A stretch of DNA of 64,000 nt from the NCBI RefSeq assembly GCF_001855565.1, contig NZ_MKCR01000027.1, positions 1-64,000 of the forward strand, given 5' to 3'. Position numbers and translations under genes: made by a program. Below the pieces are notes generated by a model that worked only from the letters and a program-made list of their open reading frames with translations, did not search any database and was not told where the DNA came from. Each line of letters begins with the position of its first letter. Positions within the stretch are counted from its first letter, which is position 1. Positions 29,382-38,529 of this stretch are shown piece by piece. Origin of the DNA: Chromobacterium amazonense (lineage in GTDB: Bacteria > Pseudomonadota > Gammaproteobacteria > Burkholderiales > Chromobacteriaceae).

Positions 29382-29617
29382 GCTGTCTATATTCCTGTGC
29401 GGATGACGTGTACGGGACGTATTCACGTTCATTCTCCCGCCTTGCTTCAGGGAAAACAAAGGTCAATACGCCCTGGTGCTTTTACTCCATTCCGGGCGGC
29501 ATGCTATCACCAGTCGGCAAAGTCGGGACAGAAATTCGCAGCAGGCGGGTCTGTTCGGGGGCGGGACCATGCGATGGCGGGCTGGCGCACTAATTATACA
29601 GAGTTTGATGAATCTCC

Positions 29618-29646
29618 TTGCCGTAGCCGGTGGGCTTGCCTAGAAT
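29618..29646 (+). promoter_or_regulatory. Candidate sigma-70 promoter of satP
   Basis: TTGCCG (29618-29623) and TAGAAT (29641-29646) are separated by exactly 17 nt and lie 45 nt upstream of the permease start. The rest of the 309-nt divergent region 29382-29690 shows no ORF or RNA gene I can support. Confidence 0.6.
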
Positions 29647-29690
29647 CGCGCCTCCTTAAATATTAATGCTTGCTTATTTTGGAGCGCTTT

Positions 29691-30251
29691 GTGAACGAGA
29701 AATTGGCCAACCCGGCCCCGCTGGGCCTGATGGGCTTCGGCATGACCACCATTCTTTTGAATATCCATAACGCCGGCTTTTATCCGATCAGCGCCATGAT
29801 CCTGGCGATGGGCCTGTGCTATGGCGGCGTGGCGCAGATCATCGCCGGCATCATGGAATTCCGCCGCGGCAATACTTTCGGCGTGACCGCCTTCCTGTCT
29901 TACGGCTTGTTCTGGCTGAGCCTGGTTGTGCTGCTGGTGCTGCCCAAGATGGGTCTGGCCGATGCCACCCCGGAAGGCTATATGGCCTGGTATCTGTTGC
30001 TGTGGGGCGTGTTCACGCTGTTCATGCTGCTGGGCACCGTCCATTACCCGCGCGTGAAGCAGTTCGTGTTCGCCTCGCTGACCGTTCTGTTCTTCCTGCT
30101 GGCGGCGCGCGACTTCACCAGCAGCGCCGTGATCGGCATGATCGCCGGCTTCGAAGGCATCGTCTGCGGCGCCAGCGCCATCTATTTGGCGATGGCTACT
30201 GTGCTGAACGAACAGCACGGCCGCACCGTGCTGCCCATCGGCGCGCGCTGA
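29691..30251 (+). CDS. satP: Acetate/succinate-proton symporter, SatP (GPR1/FUN34/YaaH) family
   Basis: This 186-residue protein has six transmembrane helices. The family signature NPAPLGLMGFGMTTILLNIHNAGF (residues ~7-30) forms the substrate pathway, and GGVAQIIAGIMEFRRGNTFG follows in helix 2. It imports acetate or other short acids with protons. GTG 29691 has GGAG 6 nt upstream and is preferred to TTG 29670. A strong terminator follows. Confidence 0.88.
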   Translation: MNEKLANPAPLGLMGFGMTTILLNIHNAGFYPISAMILAMGLCYGGVAQIIAGIMEFRRGNTFGVTAFLSYGLFWLSLVVLLVLPKMGLADATPEGYMAWYLLLWGVFTLFMLLGTVHYPRVKQFVFASLTVLFFLLAARDFTSSAVIGMIAGFEGIVCGASAIYLAMATVLNEQHGRTVLPIGAR

Positions 30252-30271
30252 TTTGAGTCTGTCGGTCTCGA

Positions 30272-30306
30272 ACCGCCCCGCAGGCGCCAGCCGCGGGGCG
30301 TTTTCT
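30272..30306 (+). terminator. Rho-independent terminator after satP
   Basis: CGCCCCGC (30272-30279) pairs with GCGGGGCG (30291-30298), followed by TTTTCTTT. It also abuts the end of the convergent membrane protein gene. Confidence 0.85.
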
Positions 30307-31062
30307 TTAACAGCGATGGCGTCCCAGCCACATCAATACGATTTGCACCAGCACCGCCAAGGCCAGCGCGCTGCCGAAGGCCAAGGGCGTAGGCAACGCG
30401 CCTAAAGCCAGGGCGAGGGCGATGCAGAACGCGACAAAGGCATAAAAGCCGCGCACCATGCCGCGCAGTAGCCGAATGGTGACGGCGGGGCCGGCGCTGA
30501 TGTGGCTGAACACCGCCAGCACCGAACCCAGCACCGGAAACACCGCCAACAGGCCGCTGAGGCTGGGACCTAATCGGGATGACAGGCCGGTGATGGCAAG
30601 CACCAGGGCGGCTCCGGCCAGCATGCGGGCCGCCATGCCGGCATGGCGCGGCGGCCGATCAGGCGCATTGGGCGGCGCGGGAAAGCATTTGTCGGCCAGC
30701 GGCAGAAAAAGGAGACCGAAAACGGCGCATTGCCAACCGGACGGCTGCGCCCAGTGGCTTAACGCCACCGCCAGCGAGTAAGCCGCCAAACCAGCCAGCA
30801 AGCTGAGCGGCCATGACTGGTTTCGCGCCGCCCAGCTATACGCGATGCCGAACACCAGATTGGCGCTGGTGCCCAGCGCGGCGGCGAGAGAGGCCTCCCG
30901 GACGAAGGCGACATCCTGCTCCAGGCTCAGAATCAGCAAAATGGAGCCGGTGATCACCGGAAAGCCGGCCAGCGCGCCGGCCACGCCCGGTCCCCATTTC
31001 TTGGCCGCGAGGCTGATGAGCCAGATCAGCGCGGGGACCAGCAGCAATTTCAGCAACAGCAT
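30307..31062 (-). CDS. Uncharacterised membrane protein with internal duplication (GlpM-like halves)
   Basis: This 251-residue protein has about eight hydrophobic segments. The two halves share a pattern: KKWGPGVAGALAGFPVITGS (residues ~21-40) against SRLGPSLSGLLAVFPVLGSV (about 165-184), each followed by a short polar stretch and two more helices. The repeated G-P...G.LA.FPV.. motif recalls GlpM-type proteins, suggesting a tandem duplication-fusion. No function can be assigned. It lies 20 nt after the DUF2804 gene and may be cotranscribed with it. Confidence 0.7.
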   Translation of the reverse strand: MLLLKLLLVPALIWLISLAAKKWGPGVAGALAGFPVITGSILLILSLEQDVAFVREASLAAALGTSANLVFGIAYSWAARNQSWPLSLLAGLAAYSLAVALSHWAQPSGWQCAVFGLLFLPLADKCFPAPPNAPDRPPRHAGMAARMLAGAALVLAITGLSSRLGPSLSGLLAVFPVLGSVLAVFSHISAGPAVTIRLLRGMVRGFYAFVAFCIALALALGALPTPLAFGSALALAVLVQIVLMWLGRHRC

Positions 31063-31082
31063 ATGGTTTCCTGCGGGCCGCG

Positions 31083-32069
31083 CTACCAGCGCGACACATG
31101 ATCCTCGGTCACGCCGACCAGCTCCCGCACCGGGTGGCGCTCGCCGCTGTCGGGGTCGATCAGCGTGCCGTTGAAACGGCCTATCGGCTGCACGTAGCGG
31201 CTGGCGGCGATGAGCAGGTTCTTGTCTTCGCGCCGCGCGCCTTCCGGCGTGAACGTCAGATCGACCACGCCGTCCGCGCTGGCGACGCGCCACGGCGCCA
31301 GCGGATCGTTTGGCTGGTAATCGAACGAGGCGGCGCCGACGCGGAAGAGTTTGCCATGCAGCCACACGGCGTTTTCGGCGTCGCCCATGAAGCCCTGCTG
31401 CAGATTGAAGCCGATGTTTCTGCCGTGCGCGCTGGCCCAGCGCCAGCGCGTCTCGCGCGCCAGCAGCCCGTTGGAATAGTCCAGCGAGGCCACCGCGCCC
31501 GCCAGGTCGAAGCGGCCGCCGGCGCAGCGCGCTTCGCCGCTCACCGCCAGGCCGCCGCTCTTGTGCGTGCTGTGCGCCAGATAGTTGGCCGGCGCGATGG
31601 CGGCCAGCACCGGCGGCGCGGCGCTCAAGTCGACGACGGCGTCCAGCGTCAGTTTGCGGCTGCTTAGGCTCAGCCGCAGCGCGTCGCCGTCGCGTTGGAA
31701 GCGGAAGTCGTGGCCGGGCAGGCGGAAGCGGGCATGGCCGAACACGCGGTCGTCCACCTGCGCGCCGAGGCCGGGCAGGCCGTTGGCGCTGGCGGCGGCG
31801 GTGACCTGGCGCCGGCGGCGGTCAAACAAATAGGCGAAGGCGGTGCCGTTCCAGCCGACATCGACGATGGCGAAGCCGATGAAAAAGTCGGCATGCGCCA
31901 GCGCGGCGTATTGCCAGCGCTTGTGGTGCAGCGGGCGGGTCAGCCGTTGGCGGGGCGTCAGGGCCAGCGCCTGCCAGCTCAGATCGTCGACTATGCCTTG
32001 ATAGACGCCGAAAGCGGGGCGGCCGGGGGCATCGAGCAGGCGCGGCGGCGCGGCGGGCAGCAGGGTCAT
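31083..32069 (-). CDS. DUF2804 family protein
   Basis: This protein of about 328 residues is soluble and beta-rich. The order AFGVYQGIVDDLSWQAL, then LHHKRWQYAALAHADFFIGFAIVDVGWNGTAFAYLFDR, then NYLAHSTHKSGG and GRNIGFNLQQGFMGDAENAVW matches the DUF2804 family, whose role is unknown. ATG 32069 is the default start; ATG 32123 (MTKGFRLDS) is possible. The upstream 138 nt to the divergent bepA hold the promoters of both genes. Confidence 0.85.
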   Translation of the reverse strand: MTLLPAAPPRLLDAPGRPAFGVYQGIVDDLSWQALALTPRQRLTRPLHHKRWQYAALAHADFFIGFAIVDVGWNGTAFAYLFDRRRRQVTAAASANGLPGLGAQVDDRVFGHARFRLPGHDFRFQRDGDALRLSLSSRKLTLDAVVDLSAAPPVLAAIAPANYLAHSTHKSGGLAVSGEARCAGGRFDLAGAVASLDYSNGLLARETRWRWASAHGRNIGFNLQQGFMGDAENAVWLHGKLFRVGAASFDYQPNDPLAPWRVASADGVVDLTFTPEGARREDKNLLIAASRYVQPIGRFNGTLIDPDSGERHPVRELVGVTEDHVSRW

Positions 32070-32207
32070 GGCGGTTGGCAGGCAGTGAGGACGAATCGAG
32101 TCTAGCCGGAATCCTTTCGTCATGAACAGGGGCGAACAACAAATGTTTAGCAATGCGCACAACTTGTCCAATGCAACTTTCATGGCTTCCCGGCTATCAT
32201 AGGGTCC

Positions 32208-33653
32208 ATGATGAAACGTCGCCTGTTGTGTGCGCTGCTGGCCTCGATCCTGGCGCAGCCGCTGTCCGTCCGCGCCGATCTGCCCGATCTGGGCGAAGTC
32301 TCCGATGCCTCCCTCTCTCTGTCCGATGAGTCGCGCATCGGCCGCAACGCCCTGCGCGCGATGCGCGAGGCCGGCGATGTGTTGGACGACCCGGAAATCA
32401 ACAGTTATCTGAACGACATCGGCGGGAAGTTGTCCGCCTCGGTGTCGCTGCAAGGCGTGCGCTTCACTTATTTCTGCGTCGCGGATACCGGCATCAACGC
32501 TTTCGCGATGCCCGGCGGCTACGTGGGGGTCAATATCGGCTTGATCCTGGCCACGCAGAGCGAGGGCGAGCTGGCCGGCGTGCTTGGCCATGAAACCGCT
32601 CACGTCGCCCAGCGCCATATCGCCCGGATGCAGGCCGCCAACAGCGCCACCAGTCCCTTGCTGTTGCTCGGCACCATCGTCGCCGCCGCGCTGGCGGCCA
32701 AGGCCGGCAGCGGCGAGGGCGCCATGGGCGCGGTATCGGCCGGCATGGGTTTGTCGATTTCCCGCCAGTTGGCGTTCTCGCGCGATTTCGAACGCGAAGC
32801 CGACCGCATCGGCATGCAGTACATGAGCAACGCCGGCTACGACGTGCGCAATATGGCCTCGTTCTTCCAGCGCCTGGAGCAGGCCAGCCGATACACCGAC
32901 AGCGCGGCCTACGCCTTCCTGCGCACCCACCCGGTGACGGTGGAGCGGATCAGCGAGGCGCAGAACCGCGCGCTGGATTATCCGGTGAAGATGCGCGCCG
33001 ACAGCACCGACTACCTGCTGGTGCGCGAGAAGCTGCGCAACCTGACCATGACGCCGGAGGAGGCGGTGGCGTATTACAACAGCACGCTGAGCCGCGGGCT
33101 GTACCTCAGTGAAGGCGCCAACTGGTATGGCTTGGCGCGGGCCAAGCTGCAGCAGCACGACCGCGCAGGCGCGCGCGAGGCGCTGGCCAAGGCCCGCGCC
33201 AAGCTGCCGAATAACCCGATGCTGTACGGCTTGGAAGTGGAGATCGCCCGCGACGGCAGCGACTGGGCCGGGGCGGCCAAGGCGGCGCGCGCCGGCCTGG
33301 AAGCCTTCCCGCGCAATGCGGCCCTGCAGCTGGCGCAGCTGGATGTGGCGCTGGACAGCGGCGACCGCAAGACGGCGCAGGCGCTGCTGCGCCCGCTGCT
33401 GGACAGCAAGCGCGACGATCCGGCGCTGTATCGGCGCGAGGCCAAGCTGTACGCAGACAAAGATCCGCTGCGCTACCACGCCGCGCTGGGCAATGCTTTC
33501 TATTACGAACAGCGTTACAACGCGGCGATGGAGCAGTATCAGCTGGCCAGCAAGGCCAAGGGCGATGATTTCTATCTGCGCTCCATGGTGGATGCCCGCC
33601 TGCGCGAAGTGGCGCCGCTGGCCAAGGAAGAACGCAAGGCTGACCGCAATTGA
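32208..33653 (+). CDS. bepA: Periplasmic M48 metalloprotease with TPR domain, BepA-like
   Basis: This 481-residue protein has a signal peptide (MMKRRLLCALLASILAQPLSVRA). The zinc protease domain carries HETAH (residues 128-132) and the third ligand in FEREADRIG. A C-terminal TPR region (about 290-470) ends KEERKADRN. E. coli BepA assists LptD assembly and degrades misfolded outer-membrane proteins. Length and layout match that family. No cysteine lipobox is present. Confidence 0.9.
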   Translation: MMKRRLLCALLASILAQPLSVRADLPDLGEVSDASLSLSDESRIGRNALRAMREAGDVLDDPEINSYLNDIGGKLSASVSLQGVRFTYFCVADTGINAFAMPGGYVGVNIGLILATQSEGELAGVLGHETAHVAQRHIARMQAANSATSPLLLLGTIVAAALAAKAGSGEGAMGAVSAGMGLSISRQLAFSRDFEREADRIGMQYMSNAGYDVRNMASFFQRLEQASRYTDSAAYAFLRTHPVTVERISEAQNRALDYPVKMRADSTDYLLVREKLRNLTMTPEEAVAYYNSTLSRGLYLSEGANWYGLARAKLQQHDRAGAREALAKARAKLPNNPMLYGLEVEIARDGSDWAGAAKAARAGLEAFPRNAALQLAQLDVALDSGDRKTAQALLRPLLDSKRDDPALYRREAKLYADKDPLRYHAALGNAFYYEQRYNAAMEQYQLASKAKGDDFYLRSMVDARLREVAPLAKEERKADRN

Positions 33654-33667
33654 AACAAATGTTTCAA
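33650..33667 (+). repeat. Inverted repeat spanning the bepA stop codon
   Basis: TTGAAAC, loop AAAT, GTTTCAA: a perfect 7-bp inverted repeat that includes the TGA stop of bepA. It lacks a T-run. It may be a weak mRNA hairpin or a protein-binding site. The remaining spacer up to aceE (33668-33950) contains the aceE control region and no gene. Confidence 0.4.
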
Positions 33668-33807
33668 ATTCGCGCGAGTTATCGCAAAAAAACAACATGA
33701 TGCGTTGCACCATCGATTGTTTTTGCGACTTCCTGCTGTCATCGGTCGTTACGCCTATTCCTTTACGAATGTAACCAGTCGTACACTGGCGTAGTCTCGC
33801 AATATCA

Positions 33808-33859
33808 ATTCGCAAATGAACATTTTTATTTGCGAATCTGTTCGTTTATAATCGCAAAT
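33808..33859 (+). promoter_or_regulatory. aceE promoter region with palindromic operator candidate
   Basis: ATTCGCAAAT (33808-33817) and ATTTGCGAAT (33828-33837) form a perfect 10-bp inverted repeat with a 10-nt AT-rich spacer. A third TCGCAAAT follows at 33852-33859 and overlaps TATAAT (33847-33852), the likely -10 box. The -35 position (TTTTAT, 33824-33829) falls inside the palindrome. A regulator bound here would block RNA polymerase. The sequence does not match the E. coli PdhR box. Confidence 0.6.
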
Positions 33860-33950
33860 CAAATAATTGGCTCGGTTTCGAGCCGATTGCATAAACGCGG
33901 GGCCGGCACCACGACGCGGTCCCCGATGTCACCCGCTGTGAGGACCAGAG

Positions 33951-36614
33951 ATGGCTGCAACTTTCCCTGACGATATCGATCCGTTGGAAACCCAGGAGTG
34001 GACTGAAGCGCTGGAATCGGTGCTGGACAACGAAGGCGCAGAACGCGCGCACTTCCTGCTGGAAAAAATGGTCGAGCGCACCCGCCGTCGCGGTGCCCAC
34101 CTGCCGTTCGACGCTACCACCGCGTATCAGAACACCATCCCGGTCGGCAAAGAAGTCAAGTCGCCGGGCAACCACGAGATGGAGCATCGCATCCGCTCGA
34201 TCAACCGCTGGAACGCCGCCGCCATGGTGCTGCGCGCCGGCAAGAAGGATCTGGAGCTGGGCGGCCACATCGCATCGTTCCAATCTTCCGCCACGCTGTA
34301 CGACGTCGGCTTCAACCACTTCTGGCGCGCCCAGAACGACGAGCAAGACGGCGATCTGATCTATTTCCAAGGCCACATCGCGCCGGGCGTGTACGCCCGC
34401 GCCTTCATGGAAGGCCGCCTGACCGCCGAGCAAATGGATAGCTTCCGCCAGGAAGTGGACGGCAAGGGCCTGTCCTCGTATCCGCACCCGTGGCTGATGA
34501 AGGACTTCTGGCAGTTCCCGACCGTTTCCATGGGCCTGGGCCCGCTGATGGCCATCTACCAAGCCCGCTTCCTGAAGTACCTGGAAAGCCGCGGCCTGGC
34601 CAAGACCCATGGCCGCAAGGTGTGGTGCTTCTGCGGCGACGGCGAAATGGACGAGCCGGAATCGCTGGGCGCCATCGCCATGGCCGCGCGCGAAGGCCTG
34701 GACAATCTGGTGTTCGTGATCAACTGCAACCTGCAGCGTCTGGACGGCCCGGTGCGCGGTAACGGCAAGATCATCCAGGAACTGGAAGGCGACTTCCGCG
34801 GTTCCGGCTGGAACGTGCTGAAAGTGATCTGGGGCTCCCGTTGGGACCCGCTGCTGGCCATGGACACCAAGGGCCTGCTGAAGAAGCGCATGGACGAGTG
34901 CGTGGACGGCGACTACCAGACCTTCAAGTCCAAGGACGGCGCTTACGTTCGCGAACACTTCTTCGGCAAGTACCCGGAGCTGCGCGAAATGGTGGCCAAT
35001 ATGTCCGACGAAGAGATCTGGAATCTCAACCGCGGCGGCCACGACCCGCATAAGGTGTACGCGGCTTACCACGAAGCCACCCACAACGCCAACGGCCGTC
35101 CGACCGTGATCCTGGCCAAGACCATCAAGGGTTACGGCATGGGCGCGTCCGGCGAGGCGATGAACATCGCTCACCAGGCCAAGAAGATGGACCTGGACAG
35201 CCTGCGCAAATTCCGCGACCGCTTCGGCATCCCGGTGTCCGATGAAGAGCTGCCGAACGTGCCGTACTACCTGCCGCCGGAAGACAGTCCGGAAATGAAG
35301 TACATGCGCGAACGCCGCGCCCAGCTTGGCGGCTACCTGCCGGCCCGCAAGCCGGTGAAGACCGTTCTGGAAGTGCCGCCGCTGTCGGTGTTCGACGGCC
35401 AGCTGCAATCGTCAGGCGAGCGCGAGTACTCCACCACCATGGCCTTCGTGCGCATGCTGGGCACGCTGCTGAAGGACAAGAACATCGGCAAGCGCATCGT
35501 GCCCATCGTGCCGGACGAGTCCCGCACTTTCGGCATGGAAGGCATGTTCCGCCAGTACGGCATCTGGTCCACCCAGGGCCAGAATTACGTGCCGCAGGAC
35601 GCCGACCAGCTGATGTTCTACAAGGAATCCAAGGACGGCCAGATCCTGCAGGAAGGCATCAACGAGCCGGGCGCCATGGCCGACTGGATCGCCGCGGCGA
35701 CCAGCTACGCCAACAGCAGCCAGCCGATGATTCCGTTCTACATCTACTACTCGATGTTCGGCTTCCAGCGCATCGGCGACCTGGCCTGGGCGGCAGGCGA
35801 CATGCGCGCCCGCGGCTTCCTGCTGGGCGGCACCGCCGGCCGCACCACGCTTAACGGTGAAGGCCTGCAGCATGAAGACGGCCACAGCCACATCCAGGCC
35901 GGCCTGATCCCGAACTGCATCAGCTATGACCCGACTTTCGCCTACGAGCTGGCGGTGATCGTGCAGGACGGCCTGCGCCGCATGTACGCGGAGCAGGAAG
36001 ACGTCTTCTACTACCTGACCCTGATGAACGAAAACTACGCCCACCCGGCCATGCCGGCAGGCGCGGAAGAGGGCATCCTGAAGGGCATGTACCTGCTGCA
36101 GGACGGCGGCGATGCCAAGGTCAAGGTGCAGCTGATGGGTTCCGGCACCATCCTGCGCGAAGTGATGGCCGCGGCCGAACTGCTGAAGAACGACTTCGGC
36201 ATCGGCGCCGACATCTGGAGCGTGACCTCCTTCAACCAGCTGCGCCGCGACGGCATGGAAGCCGAGCGCCACAACTTGCTGAACCCGACCGCCGAGGCCC
36301 GCGTCTCCTACGTCGAACAGCAGCTGGCTGGCCGCTCCGGCCCGGTGGTTGCCGCAACCGACTACATCCGCAACTACGCCGACCAGATCCGCGCCTACGT
36401 GCCGGGCCGCTATGTCGTGCTGGGCACCGACGGTTTCGGCCGCTCGGACAGCCGCGCCAACCTGCGCTCCTTCTTCGAAGTCGACCGCTACCACGTGGCG
36501 CTGGCGGCCCTGTCCGCCCTGGCCCGCGACGGCAAGATCGAAGGCGCCAAGGTGGCCGAGGCCATCGCCAAGTACGGCATCAAGACCGACAAGCTGCCGA
36601 GCTGGAAGGTGTAA
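33951..36614 (+). CDS. aceE: Pyruvate dehydrogenase E1 component (homodimeric type)
   Basis: This 887-residue thiamine-diphosphate enzyme decarboxylates pyruvate and reductively acetylates the lipoyl groups of E2. The ThDP/magnesium motif is in CFCGDGEMDEPES...NCNLQRLDGPVRGN (from about residue 226), and the N-terminus TQEWTEALESVLDNEGAERAHFLLEKMVE resembles the E2-binding region of E. coli AceE. Length equals the E. coli enzyme. It is the first gene of the pdh operon, and a REP pair separates it from aceF. Confidence 0.97.
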   Translation: MAATFPDDIDPLETQEWTEALESVLDNEGAERAHFLLEKMVERTRRRGAHLPFDATTAYQNTIPVGKEVKSPGNHEMEHRIRSINRWNAAAMVLRAGKKDLELGGHIASFQSSATLYDVGFNHFWRAQNDEQDGDLIYFQGHIAPGVYARAFMEGRLTAEQMDSFRQEVDGKGLSSYPHPWLMKDFWQFPTVSMGLGPLMAIYQARFLKYLESRGLAKTHGRKVWCFCGDGEMDEPESLGAIAMAAREGLDNLVFVINCNLQRLDGPVRGNGKIIQELEGDFRGSGWNVLKVIWGSRWDPLLAMDTKGLLKKRMDECVDGDYQTFKSKDGAYVREHFFGKYPELREMVANMSDEEIWNLNRGGHDPHKVYAAYHEATHNANGRPTVILAKTIKGYGMGASGEAMNIAHQAKKMDLDSLRKFRDRFGIPVSDEELPNVPYYLPPEDSPEMKYMRERRAQLGGYLPARKPVKTVLEVPPLSVFDGQLQSSGEREYSTTMAFVRMLGTLLKDKNIGKRIVPIVPDESRTFGMEGMFRQYGIWSTQGQNYVPQDADQLMFYKESKDGQILQEGINEPGAMADWIAAATSYANSSQPMIPFYIYYSMFGFQRIGDLAWAAGDMRARGFLLGGTAGRTTLNGEGLQHEDGHSHIQAGLIPNCISYDPTFAYELAVIVQDGLRRMYAEQEDVFYYLTLMNENYAHPAMPAGAEEGILKGMYLLQDGGDAKVKVQLMGSGTILREVMAAAELLKNDFGIGADIWSVTSFNQLRRDGMEAERHNLLNPTAEARVSYVEQQLAGRSGPVVAATDYIRNYADQIRAYVPGRYVVLGTDGFGRSDSRANLRSFFEVDRYHVALAALSALARDGKIEGAKVAEAIAKYGIKTDKLPSWKV

Positions 36615-36616
36615 CG

Positions 36617-36757
36617 GTAGGGCGGAAGCCCCGGCATGACTGAGCGAGGCAAGCGAAGCGTCGCGAAGGAATACGGGGCGTTCCGCCTTTACTATGGCAA
36701 GCGAATCTGTAGCGGATATCCGGCGGAACGCCCCGAGAGGGGCTTCCGCCCTACGAA
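36617..36757. repeat. REP pair (BIME-like) between aceE and aceF
   Basis: Two GC-rich hairpins stand in opposite orientation. The first begins GTAGGGCGGAAGCCCC (36617) and closes with GGGGCGTTCCGCC (to 36687). The second is GGCGGAACGCCCC, loop GAGA, GGGGCTTCCGCCCTAC (36722-36754), reading GTAG...GCC on the minus strand. The GTAG lead-in followed by an imperfect hairpin is the layout of REPs mobilised by RAYT proteins. Related copies lie at 38420-38517 and 40430-40463. Confidence 0.85.
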
Positions 36758-36767
36758 TGGAAAGCTC

Positions 36768-38417
36768 ATGAGCAATCTGATCGAACTGAAAGTGCCCGAC
36801 ATCGGCGGCCACAGCAATGTAGACATCATCGAAGTATTCATCGCCCCGGGCCAGACCGTGTCCGTGGACGACTCCCTGATCACCCTGGAAACCGACAAGG
36901 CCACCATGGAAGTGCCGGCCGAAGCCGCCGGCGTGATCAAGGAAGTGAAAGTCGCCGTGGGCGGCAAGATTTCCGAAGGCGATGTGATCGCCATCCTGGA
37001 AGTGGGCGCAGCCGCGTCCGCTCCGACCCCGGCGGCAGCCGCGCCGGCGCCCGCAGCCGCTCCGGCCGCTGCCCCGGCTCCGGTAGCCGCCGCTCCCGCC
37101 GCCGCGCCTGCCGCCCCGGCGGCTTCCGGCCGCAGCGAAATCCGCGTGCCGGACATCGGCGGCCATAACGGCGTCGACGTGATCGAAGTGACCGTCAAAG
37201 TCGGCGACGAAATCGCCGTCGACGACAGCCTGATCACGCTGGAAACCGACAAGGCCACCATGGAAGTGCCGGCCACCGCCGCGGGCAAAGTGGTGGAAGT
37301 GAAGATCAAGGTGGGCGACAAGGTCAGCGAAGGCGACCTGATAGTCGTGGTGGCGACCGAGCAAGGTAGCGAAGCGTTGCGAGGAAGTGGCGCTGTCGCA
37401 GCCGCTTCCGCCCCGGTCGCCGCCGCGCCCGCAGCCGCGCCGGTGGTGGCGCCGGTCGCCGCCGCCGTGTCCGCCGCCATCGACGAAATCGCCTTCTCCA
37501 AGGCCCACGCCGGTCCGTCCGTGCGCCGCCTGGCGCGCGAACTGGGCGTGGACCTGGGCAAGGTGAAGGGCAATGGCCGCAAGGGCCGCATCACCGAAGA
37601 CGACGTCAAAGCCTTCGTCAAGGGCGTGATGCAGAACCCGGCCGCTCTGGCCCCGGCTGCCGCGCAGGCCGGCTCCGGCGCGGGTCTGGACCTGCTGCCG
37701 TGGCCGAAGGTGGACTTCGCCAAGTTCGGCCCGATCGAAACCAAGCCGCTGTCGCGCATCCAGAAGATTTCCGGCGCCAATCTGTCGCGCAACTGGGTGA
37801 TGATCCCGCACGTCACGTTCAACGACGAGTGCGACATCACCGAGCTGGAAGACTTCCGCAAGACCGTGGGCAAGGAATGGGAAAAGTCCGGCCTGAAGAT
37901 CAGCCCGCTGGCCTTCATCATCAAGGCCGCCGCCGAGGCGCTGAAGGCCTTCCCGACCTTCAACAGCTCGCTGGACGGCGACAACCTGGTGCTGAAGCAG
38001 TACTACCACATCGGTTTCGCCGCCGACACGCCTAACGGCCTGGTGGTGCCGGTGATCAAGGACGCGGACAAGAAGGGCCTGCGCCAGATCGCCCAGGAAC
38101 TGACCGACCTGTCCAAGCTGGCCCGCGAAGGCAAGCTGAAGCCGACCGACATGCAGGGCGCGACCTTCACCATCTCGTCCCTGGGCGGCATCGGCGGCAC
38201 CAGCTTCACGCCTATCGTGAACGCGCCGGAAGTGGCCATCCTCGGCGTCTGCAAGTCGCAGATCAAGCCGGTGTGGAACGGCAAGGAATTCGCGCCGCGC
38301 CTGATGTGCCCGCTCTCCCTGTCCTTCGATCACCGCGTGATCGACGGCGCGGCCGCCGCGCGCTTCACCGTGCACCTGGGCAAGCTGCTGTCGGACGTGC
38401 GCCGTCTGATCCTGTAA
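36768..38417 (+). CDS. aceF: Dihydrolipoamide acetyltransferase (pyruvate dehydrogenase E2)
   Basis: This 549-residue core subunit passes acetyl groups to CoA. It has two lipoyl domains, with lipoylated Lys44 and Lys162 (both in [10 protein letters not shown]), joined by Ala/Pro-rich linkers. A peripheral-subunit-binding domain ([32 protein letters not shown], about 249-280) and a catalytic domain ending with [10 protein letters not shown] (His-x-x-x-Asp-Gly) follow. E. coli AceF has three lipoyl domains. The ATG lies 10 nt after the REP pair; the longer ORF upstream reads through that repeat and is not coding. Confidence 0.96.
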   Translation: MSNLIELKVPDIGGHSNVDIIEVFIAPGQTVSVDDSLITLETDKATMEVPAEAAGVIKEVKVAVGGKISEGDVIAILEVGAAASAPTPAAAAPAPAAAPAAAPAPVAAAPAAAPAAPAASGRSEIRVPDIGGHNGVDVIEVTVKVGDEIAVDDSLITLETDKATMEVPATAAGKVVEVKIKVGDKVSEGDLIVVVATEQGSEALRGSGAVAAASAPVAAAPAAAPVVAPVAAAVSAAIDEIAFSKAHAGPSVRRLARELGVDLGKVKGNGRKGRITEDDVKAFVKGVMQNPAALAPAAAQAGSGAGLDLLPWPKVDFAKFGPIETKPLSRIQKISGANLSRNWVMIPHVTFNDECDITELEDFRKTVGKEWEKSGLKISPLAFIIKAAAEALKAFPTFNSSLDGDNLVLKQYYHIGFAADTPNGLVVPVIKDADKKGLRQIAQELTDLSKLAREGKLKPTDMQGATFTISSLGGIGGTSFTPIVNAPEVAILGVCKSQIKPVWNGKEFAPRLMCPLSLSFDHRVIDGAAAARFTVHLGKLLSDVRRLIL

Positions 38418-38419
38418 TG

Positions 38420-38517
38420 GTAGGGCGGAAGCCTCGGCTTGCCGAGGCGTTCCGCCTTCTCCTTGCCGCATGCAATACGGCGGAACGCCCCCGGTAAAGC
38501 GGGGGCTTCCGCCCTAC
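38420..38517. repeat. REP pair (BIME-like) between aceF and lpdA
   Basis: The first hairpin is GTAGGGCGGAAGCCTCGGC, TT, GCCGAGGCGTTCCGCC (38420-38457). The second, inverted, is GGCGGAACGCCCCC, loop GGTAAAGC, GGGGGCTTCCGCCCTAC (38479-38517). Same family as the repeats at 36617 and 40430. Loop and stem tips differ between copies while remaining paired. Confidence 0.87.
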
Positions 38518-38529
38518 GGATGGAAAACC

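Noticed and set aside
33650-33667. Terminator for bepA
   Set aside because: The inverted repeat has no T-run after it and is AT-rich, so it is listed only as a repeat.
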